Positions 31,548-38,353 of a stretch of DNA of 38,353 nucleotides are shown here, in pieces. Under the pieces are notes generated by a model. That model ran no database searches and was not told the origin of the DNA. It saw nothing but the letters and a program-made list of their open reading frames with translations. The DNA is from Rhodothermus sp. (GTDB lineage: Bacteria; Bacteroidota; Rhodothermia; Rhodothermales; Rhodothermaceae): the NCBI GenBank assembly GCA_015487635.1, contig WFPM01000169.1, positions 1 to 38,353 on the forward strand. The letters run 5' to 3'. A program made the position numbers and the translations under genes. Within the stretch, counting starts at the first letter, position 1. Each line of letters begins with the position of its first letter.

Positions 31548-32510
31548 TCAGCTCAGCCGATCGCCGGGGTGGAGCGGATAGCCGTGCAGGAACGCATCGG
31601 CCGGAAGCACGCGGCGCCCTTCCTGCTGCAATTCCAGAATTTCTACGGCGCCCTCGCCACAGGCCACCACCAGCCGGCCGTCGGCCTCCAGCACGGTGCC
31701 CGGCAGCCCTTCACCTTCAGCCAGGCGCGAGCGGTAGAGCTTGAGCAAGCGGTCGCCGTGCATCGTCCAGGCACCGGGGTGCGGCGAGAGGCCGCGGATG
31801 TGGTTGTGGACCACCCGGGCCGGACGATCCCAGGGCACGCGCGCCTCCTCGCGGGTGAGCTTGGGAGCCAGCGTGGCCTGGCTGTCGTCCTGGGGCCGGG
31901 GATGCGCCTCGCCCCGTTCGATCAGCCGGACGGTTTCGAGCACGGCCTCGGCGCCCAGATGCATGAGCCGGTCGTGCAGTTCGCCAGCCGTCTCCTCGGG
32001 GCCGATCGGCGTACGCTTCTGCAGGATAATTTCACCGGTGTCCACTTCGGGGCGCAGAAAGAACGTGGTGACGCCGGTCTCCGTCTCGCCGGCCATGATG
32101 GCCCGGTGAATGGGTGCCGCGCCCCGGTAACGGGGCAAAAGCGAGGCGTGCAGGTTGAAGGCGCCCAGCCGTGCCTGCGTGTACACCTCGGGCGGTAGGA
32201 TCTTAAAAGCCACCACCACGATGACGTCCGGCCGCAGGTCGGCGATGGCCTCGGCAAAGGCCGGATCGCGCACGGACTCCGGTTGCAGGATGGGCGACAG
32301 CCTCAGACGCAGCGTCGCTTCTTTGACGGGGGTAGGCTGCACGCGCTGGCCGCGTCCGCGCGGGCGATCGGGGCCGGTCACCACCGCCACCGGACGGTAA
32401 CCGGCCTCGACCAGCCGCTCGAGCGAGGGCACGGCAAACGCCGGCGTGCCCATGAACACAATGCGCAGCGGAGACGCGGTCTCCTGCTGTTTCTTGTTTT
32501 CATTCTTCAT
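31548..32510 (-). CDS. fmt: Methionyl-tRNA formyltransferase
   Basis: A 320-residue enzyme that formylates initiator Met-tRNA using 10-formyl-THF. The N-terminal catalytic domain starts I-V-F-M-G-T-P-A-F-A-V-P and contains N-L-H-A-S-L-L-P-R-Y-R-G-A-A-P-I, with the catalytic Asn and His, and the essential Asp in E-V-D-T-G-E-I. The C-terminal barrel, about 215-315, is complete. Its first 11 bases overlap the end of fabF. Length and motifs are normal. Confidence 0.96.
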   Translation of the reverse strand: MKNENKKQQETASPLRIVFMGTPAFAVPSLERLVEAGYRPVAVVTGPDRPRGRGQRVQPTPVKEATLRLRLSPILQPESVRDPAFAEAIADLRPDVIVVVAFKILPPEVYTQARLGAFNLHASLLPRYRGAAPIHRAIMAGETETGVTTFFLRPEVDTGEIILQKRTPIGPEETAGELHDRLMHLGAEAVLETVRLIERGEAHPRPQDDSQATLAPKLTREEARVPWDRPARVVHNHIRGLSPHPGAWTMHGDRLLKLYRSRLAEGEGLPGTVLEADGRLVVACGEGAVEILELQQEGRRVLPADAFLHGYPLHPGDRLS

Positions 32511-33780
32511 AGCGCCGGAAGGCTACCGTGGCATTGTGGCCGCCGAAGCCGAACCCGTTGGAAAGCGCCACGCGGATCTCACGCTGGCGCGGCCTGTGCA
32601 GCGTGTAGTCCAGATCGCAGGCCGGGTCCAGTTCCTCGACGTTGATCGTGGGCGGGACGGTCTGGTGCCAGATGGCCAGTACCGTCGCGATCGCTTCGAC
32701 GGCCCCGGCCGCACCCAGCAGGTGCCCCGTCATGCTCTTGGTGGCCGAGCAGCTCAGCCGATAGGAATGCTCACCGAACACACCCTTGATGGCATCCGAC
32801 TCGATCGGATCGCCTACCGGTGTCGAGGTCGCGTGCATGTTGATGTAATCCACTTCTTCCGGCGCAATGCCGGCATCCTGAAGCGCATGCAGCATCGACT
32901 GGCGCGCCCCCCGCCCGGTCGGCTCCGGCGCGGCGAAGTGATAGGCGTCGTCCGACATACCGAAGCCGATCAATTCGGCGTAGATGCGGGCGCCGCGCGC
33001 CCGCGCATGCTCCAGCGTTTCCAGCACAAGGGCACCGGCCCCTTCGCCCACCACGAAGCCATCCCGGTTCTTGTCGAAGGGGCGGCTGGCCGTCTTGGGA
33101 TCGTCGTTGCGCGTGGAAAGCGCCTTCATGGCGTTGAAGCCGCCGATGCCCAGCGGCGTGATAGGCGCTTCGCTACCGCCGCAGAGCACCACATCGGCGT
33201 GGCCGTGCCGCAATAGCATCGTGGCATCGATCAGCGCGTGGTTGCCGGTGGCGCAGGCCGACACCACCGAGTAGTTCGGGCCGCGCAGGTCGTGCTCGAT
33301 GGCAATCAACCCGGCCGCCATGTTCGAGATCATCATAGGCACAAAGAACGGGGAAAGCCGGCGCGGTCCCTCGCGCAGGTACAGCGCCGTCTGTTCTTCG
33401 AAAAGGCGTAGCCCGCCGATGCCACTTCCGAACACCACGCCGAAGCGCTCGCGCGCTTCGTCCGAGAGCGTGCTCGTGTCGATCCCCGCATCGCTGAGCG
33501 CCTGCCGGGCGGCCGCCAACGCATATTGGGCATACGGATCCAGTCGGCGGGCCAGCTTGCGATCCATGTAGTTGAGGGGGTCGAATCCCTTCAGTTCGCA
33601 GGCAAAGCGCGTCTCAAAGCAGGAAGCGTCGAAGCGGGTGATCGGCCCGGCACCACTTTCACCGCGCATCATGGCGTCCCAGAATTCCTGCGGGGAAAGC
33701 CCGATCGGCGTGATGGCGCCCAGTCCGGTGACAACCACCCGTCGGGGCTTGACCATATGTGTCGGCTGCATAGGGATCAT
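32500..33780 (-). CDS. fabF: 3-oxoacyl-ACP synthase II (FabF type)
   Basis: A thiolase-fold elongation enzyme of fatty-acid synthesis. From the ATG at 33780 it has 426 residues; ATGs at 33771 and 33756 are also in frame, and the last (M-V-K-P-R-R-V-V-V-T-G-L-G) matches the family start best, so the true N-terminus may be 8 residues shorter. The active-site Cys is in S-A-C-A-T-G-N-H (C176 in the long numbering), the two His residues are in H-A-T-S-T-P-V-G-D and K-S-M-T-G-H-L-L-G-A-A-G. No acpP lies beside it; the upstream neighbour is the divergent macrodomain gene. fmt overlaps its end. Confidence 0.95.
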   Translation of the reverse strand: MIPMQPTHMVKPRRVVVTGLGAITPIGLSPQEFWDAMMRGESGAGPITRFDASCFETRFACELKGFDPLNYMDRKLARRLDPYAQYALAAARQALSDAGIDTSTLSDEARERFGVVFGSGIGGLRLFEEQTALYLREGPRRLSPFFVPMMISNMAAGLIAIEHDLRGPNYSVVSACATGNHALIDATMLLRHGHADVVLCGGSEAPITPLGIGGFNAMKALSTRNDDPKTASRPFDKNRDGFVVGEGAGALVLETLEHARARGARIYAELIGFGMSDDAYHFAAPEPTGRGARQSMLHALQDAGIAPEEVDYINMHATSTPVGDPIESDAIKGVFGEHSYRLSCSATKSMTGHLLGAAGAVEAIATVLAIWHQTVPPTINVEELDPACDLDYTLHRPRQREIRVALSNGFGFGGHNATVAFRRYEE

Positions 33781-33822
33781 CAGGTTTTATTCGGGTTCTG
33801 GAAAAGATGGACCTTTGTACGC

Positions 33823-33900
33823 CGGAAGCAAGACTTCCGTCCTACACCGGTGCGTAAAAAACAAAAAAGTCGCATAAAAGTCAGCCCTCGACCAGGGCTG
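33823..33900. promoter_or_regulatory. Two hairpins in the fabF/macrodomain divergent region
   Basis: Two perfect inverted repeats lie between the divergent genes: CGGAAG-CAAGA-CTTCCG at 33823-33839 and CAGCCCT-CGACC-AGGGCTG at 33882-33900. Seen from the minus strand the second is followed by a T-rich stretch (33854-33880), like an imperfect terminator in the leader of fabF. They may be attenuation or protein-binding sites, or structure of no function. Confidence 0.35.
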
Positions 33901-33926
33901 CATGTTGGCCGCGGGCGTTTTATCTT
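33898..33926 (+). promoter_or_regulatory. Candidate promoter of the macrodomain-ggt operon
   Basis: CTGCAT (33898-33903) and TATCTT (33921-33926) are spaced by 17 bases, 40 bases before the macrodomain ATG. The -35 is one base from the TTGCAT of two other candidate promoters in this window, and the -10 equals that of recJ. Evidence is positional only. Confidence 0.4.
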
Positions 33927-33965
33927 CCGGAAAGCGCCTTCCGATCGACGCAAGCCGAGATAGCC

Positions 33966-34511
33966 ATGCGGGTGCAGCAGGGCGATTTTACGCTGGAGAT
34001 CGTCCAGGGCGACATCACGAAACAGCCCGACATGGAGGCCATCGTAAACGCGGCCAATGCGCAGCTCATGCCGGGCGGGGGCGTGGCCGGAGCCATCCAC
34101 CGGGCGGCCGGACCCGAACTGGCCGAAGCCTGCCGGCCGCTGGCGCCGATCCGCCCGGGTCAGGCCGTGATCACGCCCGGCTTTCGGCTGCCCAACCGGT
34201 ATGTGATTCACGTGCTGGGGCCGGTTTACGGGCGTGATGTGCCCTCGGACCAGATCCTGGCCGAAGCCTATCGCAACGCACTGAAACTGGCCGACGAGCA
34301 TGGCATCCGCTCGGTGGCGTTTCCGGCGATTTCTACTGGCGTGTTCGGCTACCCGATGGAAGAGGCCGCGGAGGTGGCGCTGAAAACCGTGCGCGAAGCG
34401 GCGCCGAAGCTCAGGTACGTGCGCCACGTGCGGTTCGTGCTCTTCGACGAACGCGCCCGCAAGATCCACGAAGAAGTACTGGCTCGCCTTCAAACTGCCT
34501 CCGAGTCATGA
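33966..34511 (+). CDS. Macrodomain ADP-ribose-binding hydrolase
   Basis: A 181-residue single macrodomain of the MacroD/YmdB type. I-V-N-A-A-N (26-31) with the following G-G-G-V-A-G-A-I-H-R-A-A-G (37-49) is the ADP-ribose loop, and A-I-S-T-G-V-F-G-Y-P (121-130) is the distal phosphate loop. Active members remove O-acetyl or mono-ADP-ribose groups; the residues seen fit an active enzyme. It is the first gene of a plus-strand cluster; its stop overlaps the ATG of the gamma-glutamyltransferase gene by 4 bases. Confidence 0.93.
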   Translation: MRVQQGDFTLEIVQGDITKQPDMEAIVNAANAQLMPGGGVAGAIHRAAGPELAEACRPLAPIRPGQAVITPGFRLPNRYVIHVLGPVYGRDVPSDQILAEAYRNALKLADEHGIRSVAFPAISTGVFGYPMEEAAEVALKTVREAAPKLRYVRHVRFVLFDERARKIHEEVLARLQTASES

Positions 34512-36292
34512 TGAAAGGCACCGGTAACGTCTCGATCTGGCTGATTCTGCTGCTCATGTGGATTCCGCTTTCGCATGGCCGGGCGCAGGTGTTCGGACAC
34601 GGCGGCGGCGACCGGCTCGTCGGCGCGCCGTTTGCCACCCGGAGTCCGGTGCTGGCCCGCCACGGCATGGCCGCCACCAGCCAGCCGCTGGCCACGCAGG
34701 TGGCCCTGGACATTCTGAAAAAAGGGGGCTCGGCCGTCGATGCGGCCATTGCCGCCAATGCCGTGCTGGGACTGATGGAGCCCACGGGGTGTGGCATCGG
34801 CGGCGACCTGTTTGCCATCGTATGGGATCCGGAAACGCGGCGGCTCTACGGGCTGAACGCCAGCGGCCGCTCGCCGCGGGGGCTCTCGTTCGAAACCATG
34901 GTGGCCGAGGCCCGACGCCTGCAACCTCCGGAGCCCGGCGAGCCGCCCACGATCCCGCTCTGGGGCGTGCTGCCGGTCACGGTGCCCGGCGCGGTGGATG
35001 GCTGGTTCGAGCTGCACGCCCGCTTCGGCCGCCTGCCCATGCGCGAGGTGCTGGCTCCGGCTATTCGCTACGCCCGCGAGGGCTTTCCCGTCTCGCAGGT
35101 GATCGCCTACTACTGGGCCCGGAATCTGGAGCGGTTTCAGGAAAACCGGCACCTGATCCCCGAATTCGACAACGCGCTCCGGACCTTCTTCCCCGGCGGC
35201 CGGGCCCCTCGCGAGGGGGAAATCTTCCGCAACCCGGATCTGGCCCGCACCTACGAGCTCCTGGCCGAACAGGGCCGGGATGCCTTCTACCGGGGCGTGA
35301 TCGCCGAGACGATCGACGCCTACATGCGCCGCATCGGGGGCTATCTGCGTAAAGAAGACCTGGCCGCCCACCGGAGCGAATGGGTCGAACCTGTTTCGGT
35401 CAACTATCGCGGCTACGACGTTTACGAGCTGCCGCCCAACGGCCAGGGGATCGCCGTGCTACAGATGCTCAACATTCTGGAGGGGTTCGATCTGAAGGCC
35501 ATGGGCTGGGGCAGCGCCGACTATCTGCACGTCATGGCCGAGGCCAAACGGCTGGCTTTCGAGGATCGTGCCCGCTTCTATGCGGACCCGGACTTTTATC
35601 AGGTACCACTGGAGCAACTGCTCTCCAAAGAATATGCGGCCGAGCGTCGCCGCCTGATCCGGATGGACACGGTGATAGCCGAGGTGGGACCGGGCCTGGA
35701 TGAACCGCTGCCGGACGGCGACACGATCTATCTGACCGTGGCCGACTCGTCGGGCATGATGGTCTCGCTCATCCAGAGCAACTACACGGGCATGGGGAGC
35801 GGCCTGGTGCCCGACGGGCTGGGCTTCATGCTGCAGGATCGCGGGGCGCTCTTCGCGCTGGTGCCCGGCCATCCCAACGCCTATGCGCCCGGCAAGCGGC
35901 CTTTCCATACGATCATTCCGGGCTTCGTGATGAAAGACGGCGAGCCCTGGCTCAGCTTTGGCGTGATGGGCGGCGACATGCAGCCGCAGGGGCATGTGCA
36001 GGTGCTTACGAACCTCATCGATTTCGGCATGAACGTGCAGGAGGCGGGCGATGCGGCCCGCTGGCGGCACATCGGCGGCCGCACGCCGCTGGGCACGAAC
36101 GAAGGTACGGGCGTGTTGCTGCTCGAAAGCGGCTTTGATCCGGCCGTTGTGCAGGAGCTGGAGCGCCGCGGCCATCGCGTCCGGTTCACGCGCGGGGCGT
36201 TCGGCGGCTACCAGGCCATTCTGCGCGACTCGCTGGGCGTCTATCACGGAGCTTCGGAAATGCGCAAGGATGGACAGGCCGCAGGCTACTGA
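34508..36292 (+). CDS. ggt: Gamma-glutamyltransferase-family secreted enzyme
   Basis: A 594-residue Ntn-hydrolase precursor. The signal peptide (I-W-L-I-L-L-L-M-W-I-P-L) ends near residue 26. The large-subunit part has the early T-S-Q-P-L-A-T and G-G-S-A-V-D-A-A-I-A-A-N stretches. The self-cleavage site is D-T406-I-Y-L-T-V-A-D, where Thr406 should become the N-terminal nucleophile of the small subunit; the tail has G-G-D-M-Q-P-Q-G-H. The I-Y-L variant in place of T-H-Y is common in a GGT-like clade whose substrate need not be glutathione, so the symbol marks the family only. It acts in the periplasm or outside. It overlaps the macrodomain gene (4 bases) and the next gene (23 bases). Confidence 0.92.
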   Translation: MMKGTGNVSIWLILLLMWIPLSHGRAQVFGHGGGDRLVGAPFATRSPVLARHGMAATSQPLATQVALDILKKGGSAVDAAIAANAVLGLMEPTGCGIGGDLFAIVWDPETRRLYGLNASGRSPRGLSFETMVAEARRLQPPEPGEPPTIPLWGVLPVTVPGAVDGWFELHARFGRLPMREVLAPAIRYAREGFPVSQVIAYYWARNLERFQENRHLIPEFDNALRTFFPGGRAPREGEIFRNPDLARTYELLAEQGRDAFYRGVIAETIDAYMRRIGGYLRKEDLAAHRSEWVEPVSVNYRGYDVYELPPNGQGIAVLQMLNILEGFDLKAMGWGSADYLHVMAEAKRLAFEDRARFYADPDFYQVPLEQLLSKEYAAERRRLIRMDTVIAEVGPGLDEPLPDGDTIYLTVADSSGMMVSLIQSNYTGMGSGLVPDGLGFMLQDRGALFALVPGHPNAYAPGKRPFHTIIPGFVMKDGEPWLSFGVMGGDMQPQGHVQVLTNLIDFGMNVQEAGDAARWRHIGGRTPLGTNEGTGVLLLESGFDPAVVQELERRGHRVRFTRGAFGGYQAILRDSLGVYHGASEMRKDGQAAGY

Positions 36293-37106
36293 GTCGATAC
36301 CGGTGTTTCGTATTGGGCTGATCGGCGGCGGCCGGGAAGCCCGCAGCCTGCACACTGCCCTGCGCGCGCTCTATTCGGATCGTTCCATTGCCCGCTTTTC
36401 AGAAAGCACACTGGACGTGCCAGACGCCCGGCTGGCCGCCTGGATGCAGGCGCTGGAGGTGGTCTTTATTGCCACGCCTCCGGCCGAGCGCTTCCGCGTA
36501 ACGGAGATCGCCCTGCGGGAAGGGATGCACTGCTTTGTGGCCTGGCCACCGGCCCCGGCATTGCAGGATCTGGAGCGACTGGTCCGGCTGGCCGAAGAAG
36601 CCTGCGTGGAGGTGGGTGTCAGCCGGCCCCTGCGTTTCCATCCGAAGTTGCAGAACGTTCGGAACGGCGCGCCGCCCGCACTGCTCGTTTACCGCCAGCA
36701 GGTGGGCGGGCGCGGCGTGGTGCCCTGGCACGCCCGACTGGCCGAAGCCGTCGATCTGTGCTGCGCGCTGGCCCGTTCCAGTAGCGTGCTGCGTATCGAA
36801 GGGGAAGCCGTCCGGGGTGGTCCTACCTGGCTCGAAGCGGTAGCCTTCGGACTGCGTTTTCACAGCGGTACCTATGCGCAGGTGCTGATGTGGCGTAACG
36901 GCGACGATACCACACCCGAACTGTACCTGGCGCGTACCGGTTGGCACCGCTGGCTCCGACTCGAAGCATCCGACGATCGCCTGACGAAGGCCGAAGTCCT
37001 TGCCTTTCTGCAGGCGCTGGCCGGACGCCAGCCGGCCCCGGTCTCGCTCTTGGAAACCCTGCAGGTGCTCCGGATCGTCGAACGTTTGATGAGTCGGCTG
37101 CGTTAA
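36270..37106 (+). CDS. Short Gfo/Idh/MocA-like Rossmann protein
   Basis: A 278-residue protein. The start at 36270 lies inside the end of the gamma-glutamyltransferase gene and gives the Rossmann strand F-R-I-G-L-I-G-G-G (13-21). V-V-F-I-A-T-P-P-A-E-R (64-74) is the typical Gfo/Idh cofactor loop. Where the family has E-K-P with the catalytic Lys, this protein has A91-W-P-P, and it is about 60 residues short of the usual length, so it may lack dehydrogenase activity. H-P-K-L-Q and W-L-E-A-V-A-F-G belong to the second domain. It is followed after 2 bases by the nucleotidyltransferase gene. Confidence 0.72.
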   Translation: MDRPQATESIPVFRIGLIGGGREARSLHTALRALYSDRSIARFSESTLDVPDARLAAWMQALEVVFIATPPAERFRVTEIALREGMHCFVAWPPAPALQDLERLVRLAEEACVEVGVSRPLRFHPKLQNVRNGAPPALLVYRQQVGGRGVVPWHARLAEAVDLCCALARSSSVLRIEGEAVRGGPTWLEAVAFGLRFHSGTYAQVLMWRNGDDTTPELYLARTGWHRWLRLEASDDRLTKAEVLAFLQALAGRQPAPVSLLETLQVLRIVERLMSRLR

Positions 37107-37108
37107 GT

Positions 37109-38353
37109 ATGGCCCCCGCAACCACCCGCATGATCATGACGGTCACGGTTCGGCCGCTACCGCTGCACGTACAGGAACGCCTGGAGTCGCGTCCCTACGC
37201 GCCTCTGCTGCGTCGGATCGGCGAGCTGGGACAGCAGCACGAAATCCCGGTCTATGCCGTGGGCGGTGTCGTACGTGATCTGTTTCTGGATCGACCGACT
37301 ACCGACATCGACTTCGTGACGGTGGGTCCCGGAACGGGGATTCGACTGGCCCGCCTCGTGGCACGCGCTCTGGGGGGGTGCACCGTGCACGTCTATGAGA
37401 ATTTTGGTACGGCGGCCATCCGCGTGCCCACGCCGGACCGCAGCGGCAGCTTCGTGCTGGAGTTCGTAGCGGCCCGTCGCGAAAGCTACCGCAAAGACTC
37501 CCGTAAGCCCATCGTCGAAAACGGCACGCTCGACGACGACCTGCGCCGCCGCGACTTCACCATCAACGCGATGGCCATCGACCTGTGGCCCTCCCGCTGG
37601 GGGACGCTGATCGATCTGTTCCACGGGCGGCGCGATCTCCGGCAACGGCTGCTGCGCACGCCGCTCGATCCGCGCCAGACCTTCGAGGACGACCCGCTGC
37701 GGATGATCCGGGCGGCCCGTTTCGCCGCACAACTGAACTTCCGCGTAGAGCCCGACACGTTCGCGGCCATGCGCGAAAAGGCGCACCGCGTCGAGATTCT
37801 CAGTCAGGAGCGCATCACCGACGAACTGCAGAAGATCCTGTGTGCGCCGCAGCCTTCCATCGGCTTCAAAATTCTGGAATCCACCGGCATTCTGGCGCGC
37901 ATTTTTCCCGAACTGGTAGCGCTCAAGGGCGTCGAGACGATCGACGGGCATCGCCACAAGGACAACTTCTACCACACGTTGCAGGTGGTAGACAACGTGG
38001 CCCGTATGACGGCCAACCGGCCCTGCGAGGACGACGCCGTCTGGCTGCGCTGGGCGGCCCTGCTGCACGACATCGCCAAGCCGGCCACCAAACGTTTCGT
38101 GCCGGGCACGGGCTGGACCTTCCACGGGCACGAAGACCTGGGCGCCCGCATGGTGCCCCGCATCTTCCGTCGCCTCAAGCTGCCCATGGACGAGCGCATG
38201 GCCTACGTGCAGAAGCTTGTCCGCCTGCACCACCGACCCGTCGCACTCGTCGATGAGCAGGTGACCGACTCGGCCATCCGACGCCTGCTCTTCGAGGCCG
38301 GTGACGAGCTGGAAGACCTGATGCTGCTGGTGCGTGCCGACATCACCTCCAAA
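37109..38353 (+). CDS. cca: CCA tRNA nucleotidyltransferase / poly(A) polymerase with HD domain (3' end outside window)
   Basis: The first 415 codons of a class II nucleotidyltransferase. The head domain has V-G-G-V-V-R-D (51-57) and D-I-D-F (66-69), the two metal-binding Asp residues; R-R-R-D-F-T-I-N-A-M-A is the conserved template/arm motif, and D-P-L-R-M-I-R-A-A-R-F the neck. An HD domain follows: H-T-L-Q-V-V-D then L-L-H-D-I-A-K-P. It adds CCA to tRNA 3' ends, or A residues; the two activities cannot be split by eye. ATG codons at 37109, 37130 and 37136 are all in frame; the first is 2 bases after the preceding stop and is used here. The right end of the window cuts the gene. Confidence 0.92.
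   Translation, partial: MAPATTRMIMTVTVRPLPLHVQERLESRPYAPLLRRIGELGQQHEIPVYAVGGVVRDLFLDRPTTDIDFVTVGPGTGIRLARLVARALGGCTVHVYENFGTAAIRVPTPDRSGSFVLEFVAARRESYRKDSRKPIVENGTLDDDLRRRDFTINAMAIDLWPSRWGTLIDLFHGRRDLRQRLLRTPLDPRQTFEDDPLRMIRAARFAAQLNFRVEPDTFAAMREKAHRVEILSQERITDELQKILCAPQPSIGFKILESTGILARIFPELVALKGVETIDGHRHKDNFYHTLQVVDNVARMTANRPCEDDAVWLRWAALLHDIAKPATKRFVPGTGWTFHGHEDLGARMVPRIFRRLKLPMDERMAYVQKLVRLHHRPVALVDEQVTDSAIRRLLFEAGDELEDLMLLVRADITSK

Overview
The window looks like a chromosomal segment of a high-G+C, thermophilic member of the Rhodothermota/Bacteroidota, most likely a Rhodothermus-like organism. This is inference from gene content and style: G+C-rich coding sequence, a type IX secretion (Por) C-terminal sorting domain, a TamA/BamA-like outer-membrane protein ending in Phe, six-bladed propeller lipoproteins, and DUF2795 and HprK genes without PTS genes nearby. 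No tRNA, rRNA, CRISPR array or intact transposon was seen. Genes are packed tightly, with many ATGA start/stop overlaps.

Layout, left half. Positions 1-3075 (minus) hold a secreted S9 prolyl-oligopeptidase-type peptidase translationally coupled to a CPBP membrane protein cut by the window edge. Positions 3502-10146 (minus) form a heavy-metal efflux operon: a small Cys/His exported protein, TolC-type outer-membrane lipoprotein, periplasmic adaptor lipoprotein, CzcA/CusA-type RND pump and a PII-like regulator. Directly upstream, 10251-12967 (minus) is a ferrous iron uptake operon (Cys-rich FeoA-like protein, FeoA, FeoB) with a palindromic DtxR-type operator over its promoter. recJ follows (13084-14847, minus).

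Middle. Positions 15282-18652 (plus) carry the most unusual locus: two small exported peptides with a shared six-cysteine framework, two paralogous six-bladed beta-propeller lipoproteins and a membrane-anchored thioredoxin-fold protein with a CGPS site, preceded by a very AT-rich promoter region. It resembles in layout, but not in peptide sequence, the NVEALA peptide/TolB-like propeller loci of Bacteroides. Then comes a 1.1-kb region without intact genes that holds a frameshifted orphan type IX sorting domain and a set of alternating inverted REP-like repeats, followed by an MFS transporter.

Right half. Positions 21027-26801 (minus) read DUF2795 protein, TamA/BamA-like protein, stand-alone cNMP-binding-domain protein, RlmD-type methyltransferase and an extended SDR epimerase, probably one operon from a good sigma70-type promoter at 26859-26887. 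An M23 endopeptidase has its own consensus-like promoter. Positions 28163-33780 (minus) read fabF, fmt, a degenerate galactokinase-like protein, a MoxR ATPase and hprK. Positions 33966-38353 (plus) read a macrodomain hydrolase, gamma-glutamyltransferase, a short Gfo/Idh-like protein and the start of a CCA/poly(A) nucleotidyltransferase, all overlapping or nearly touching.
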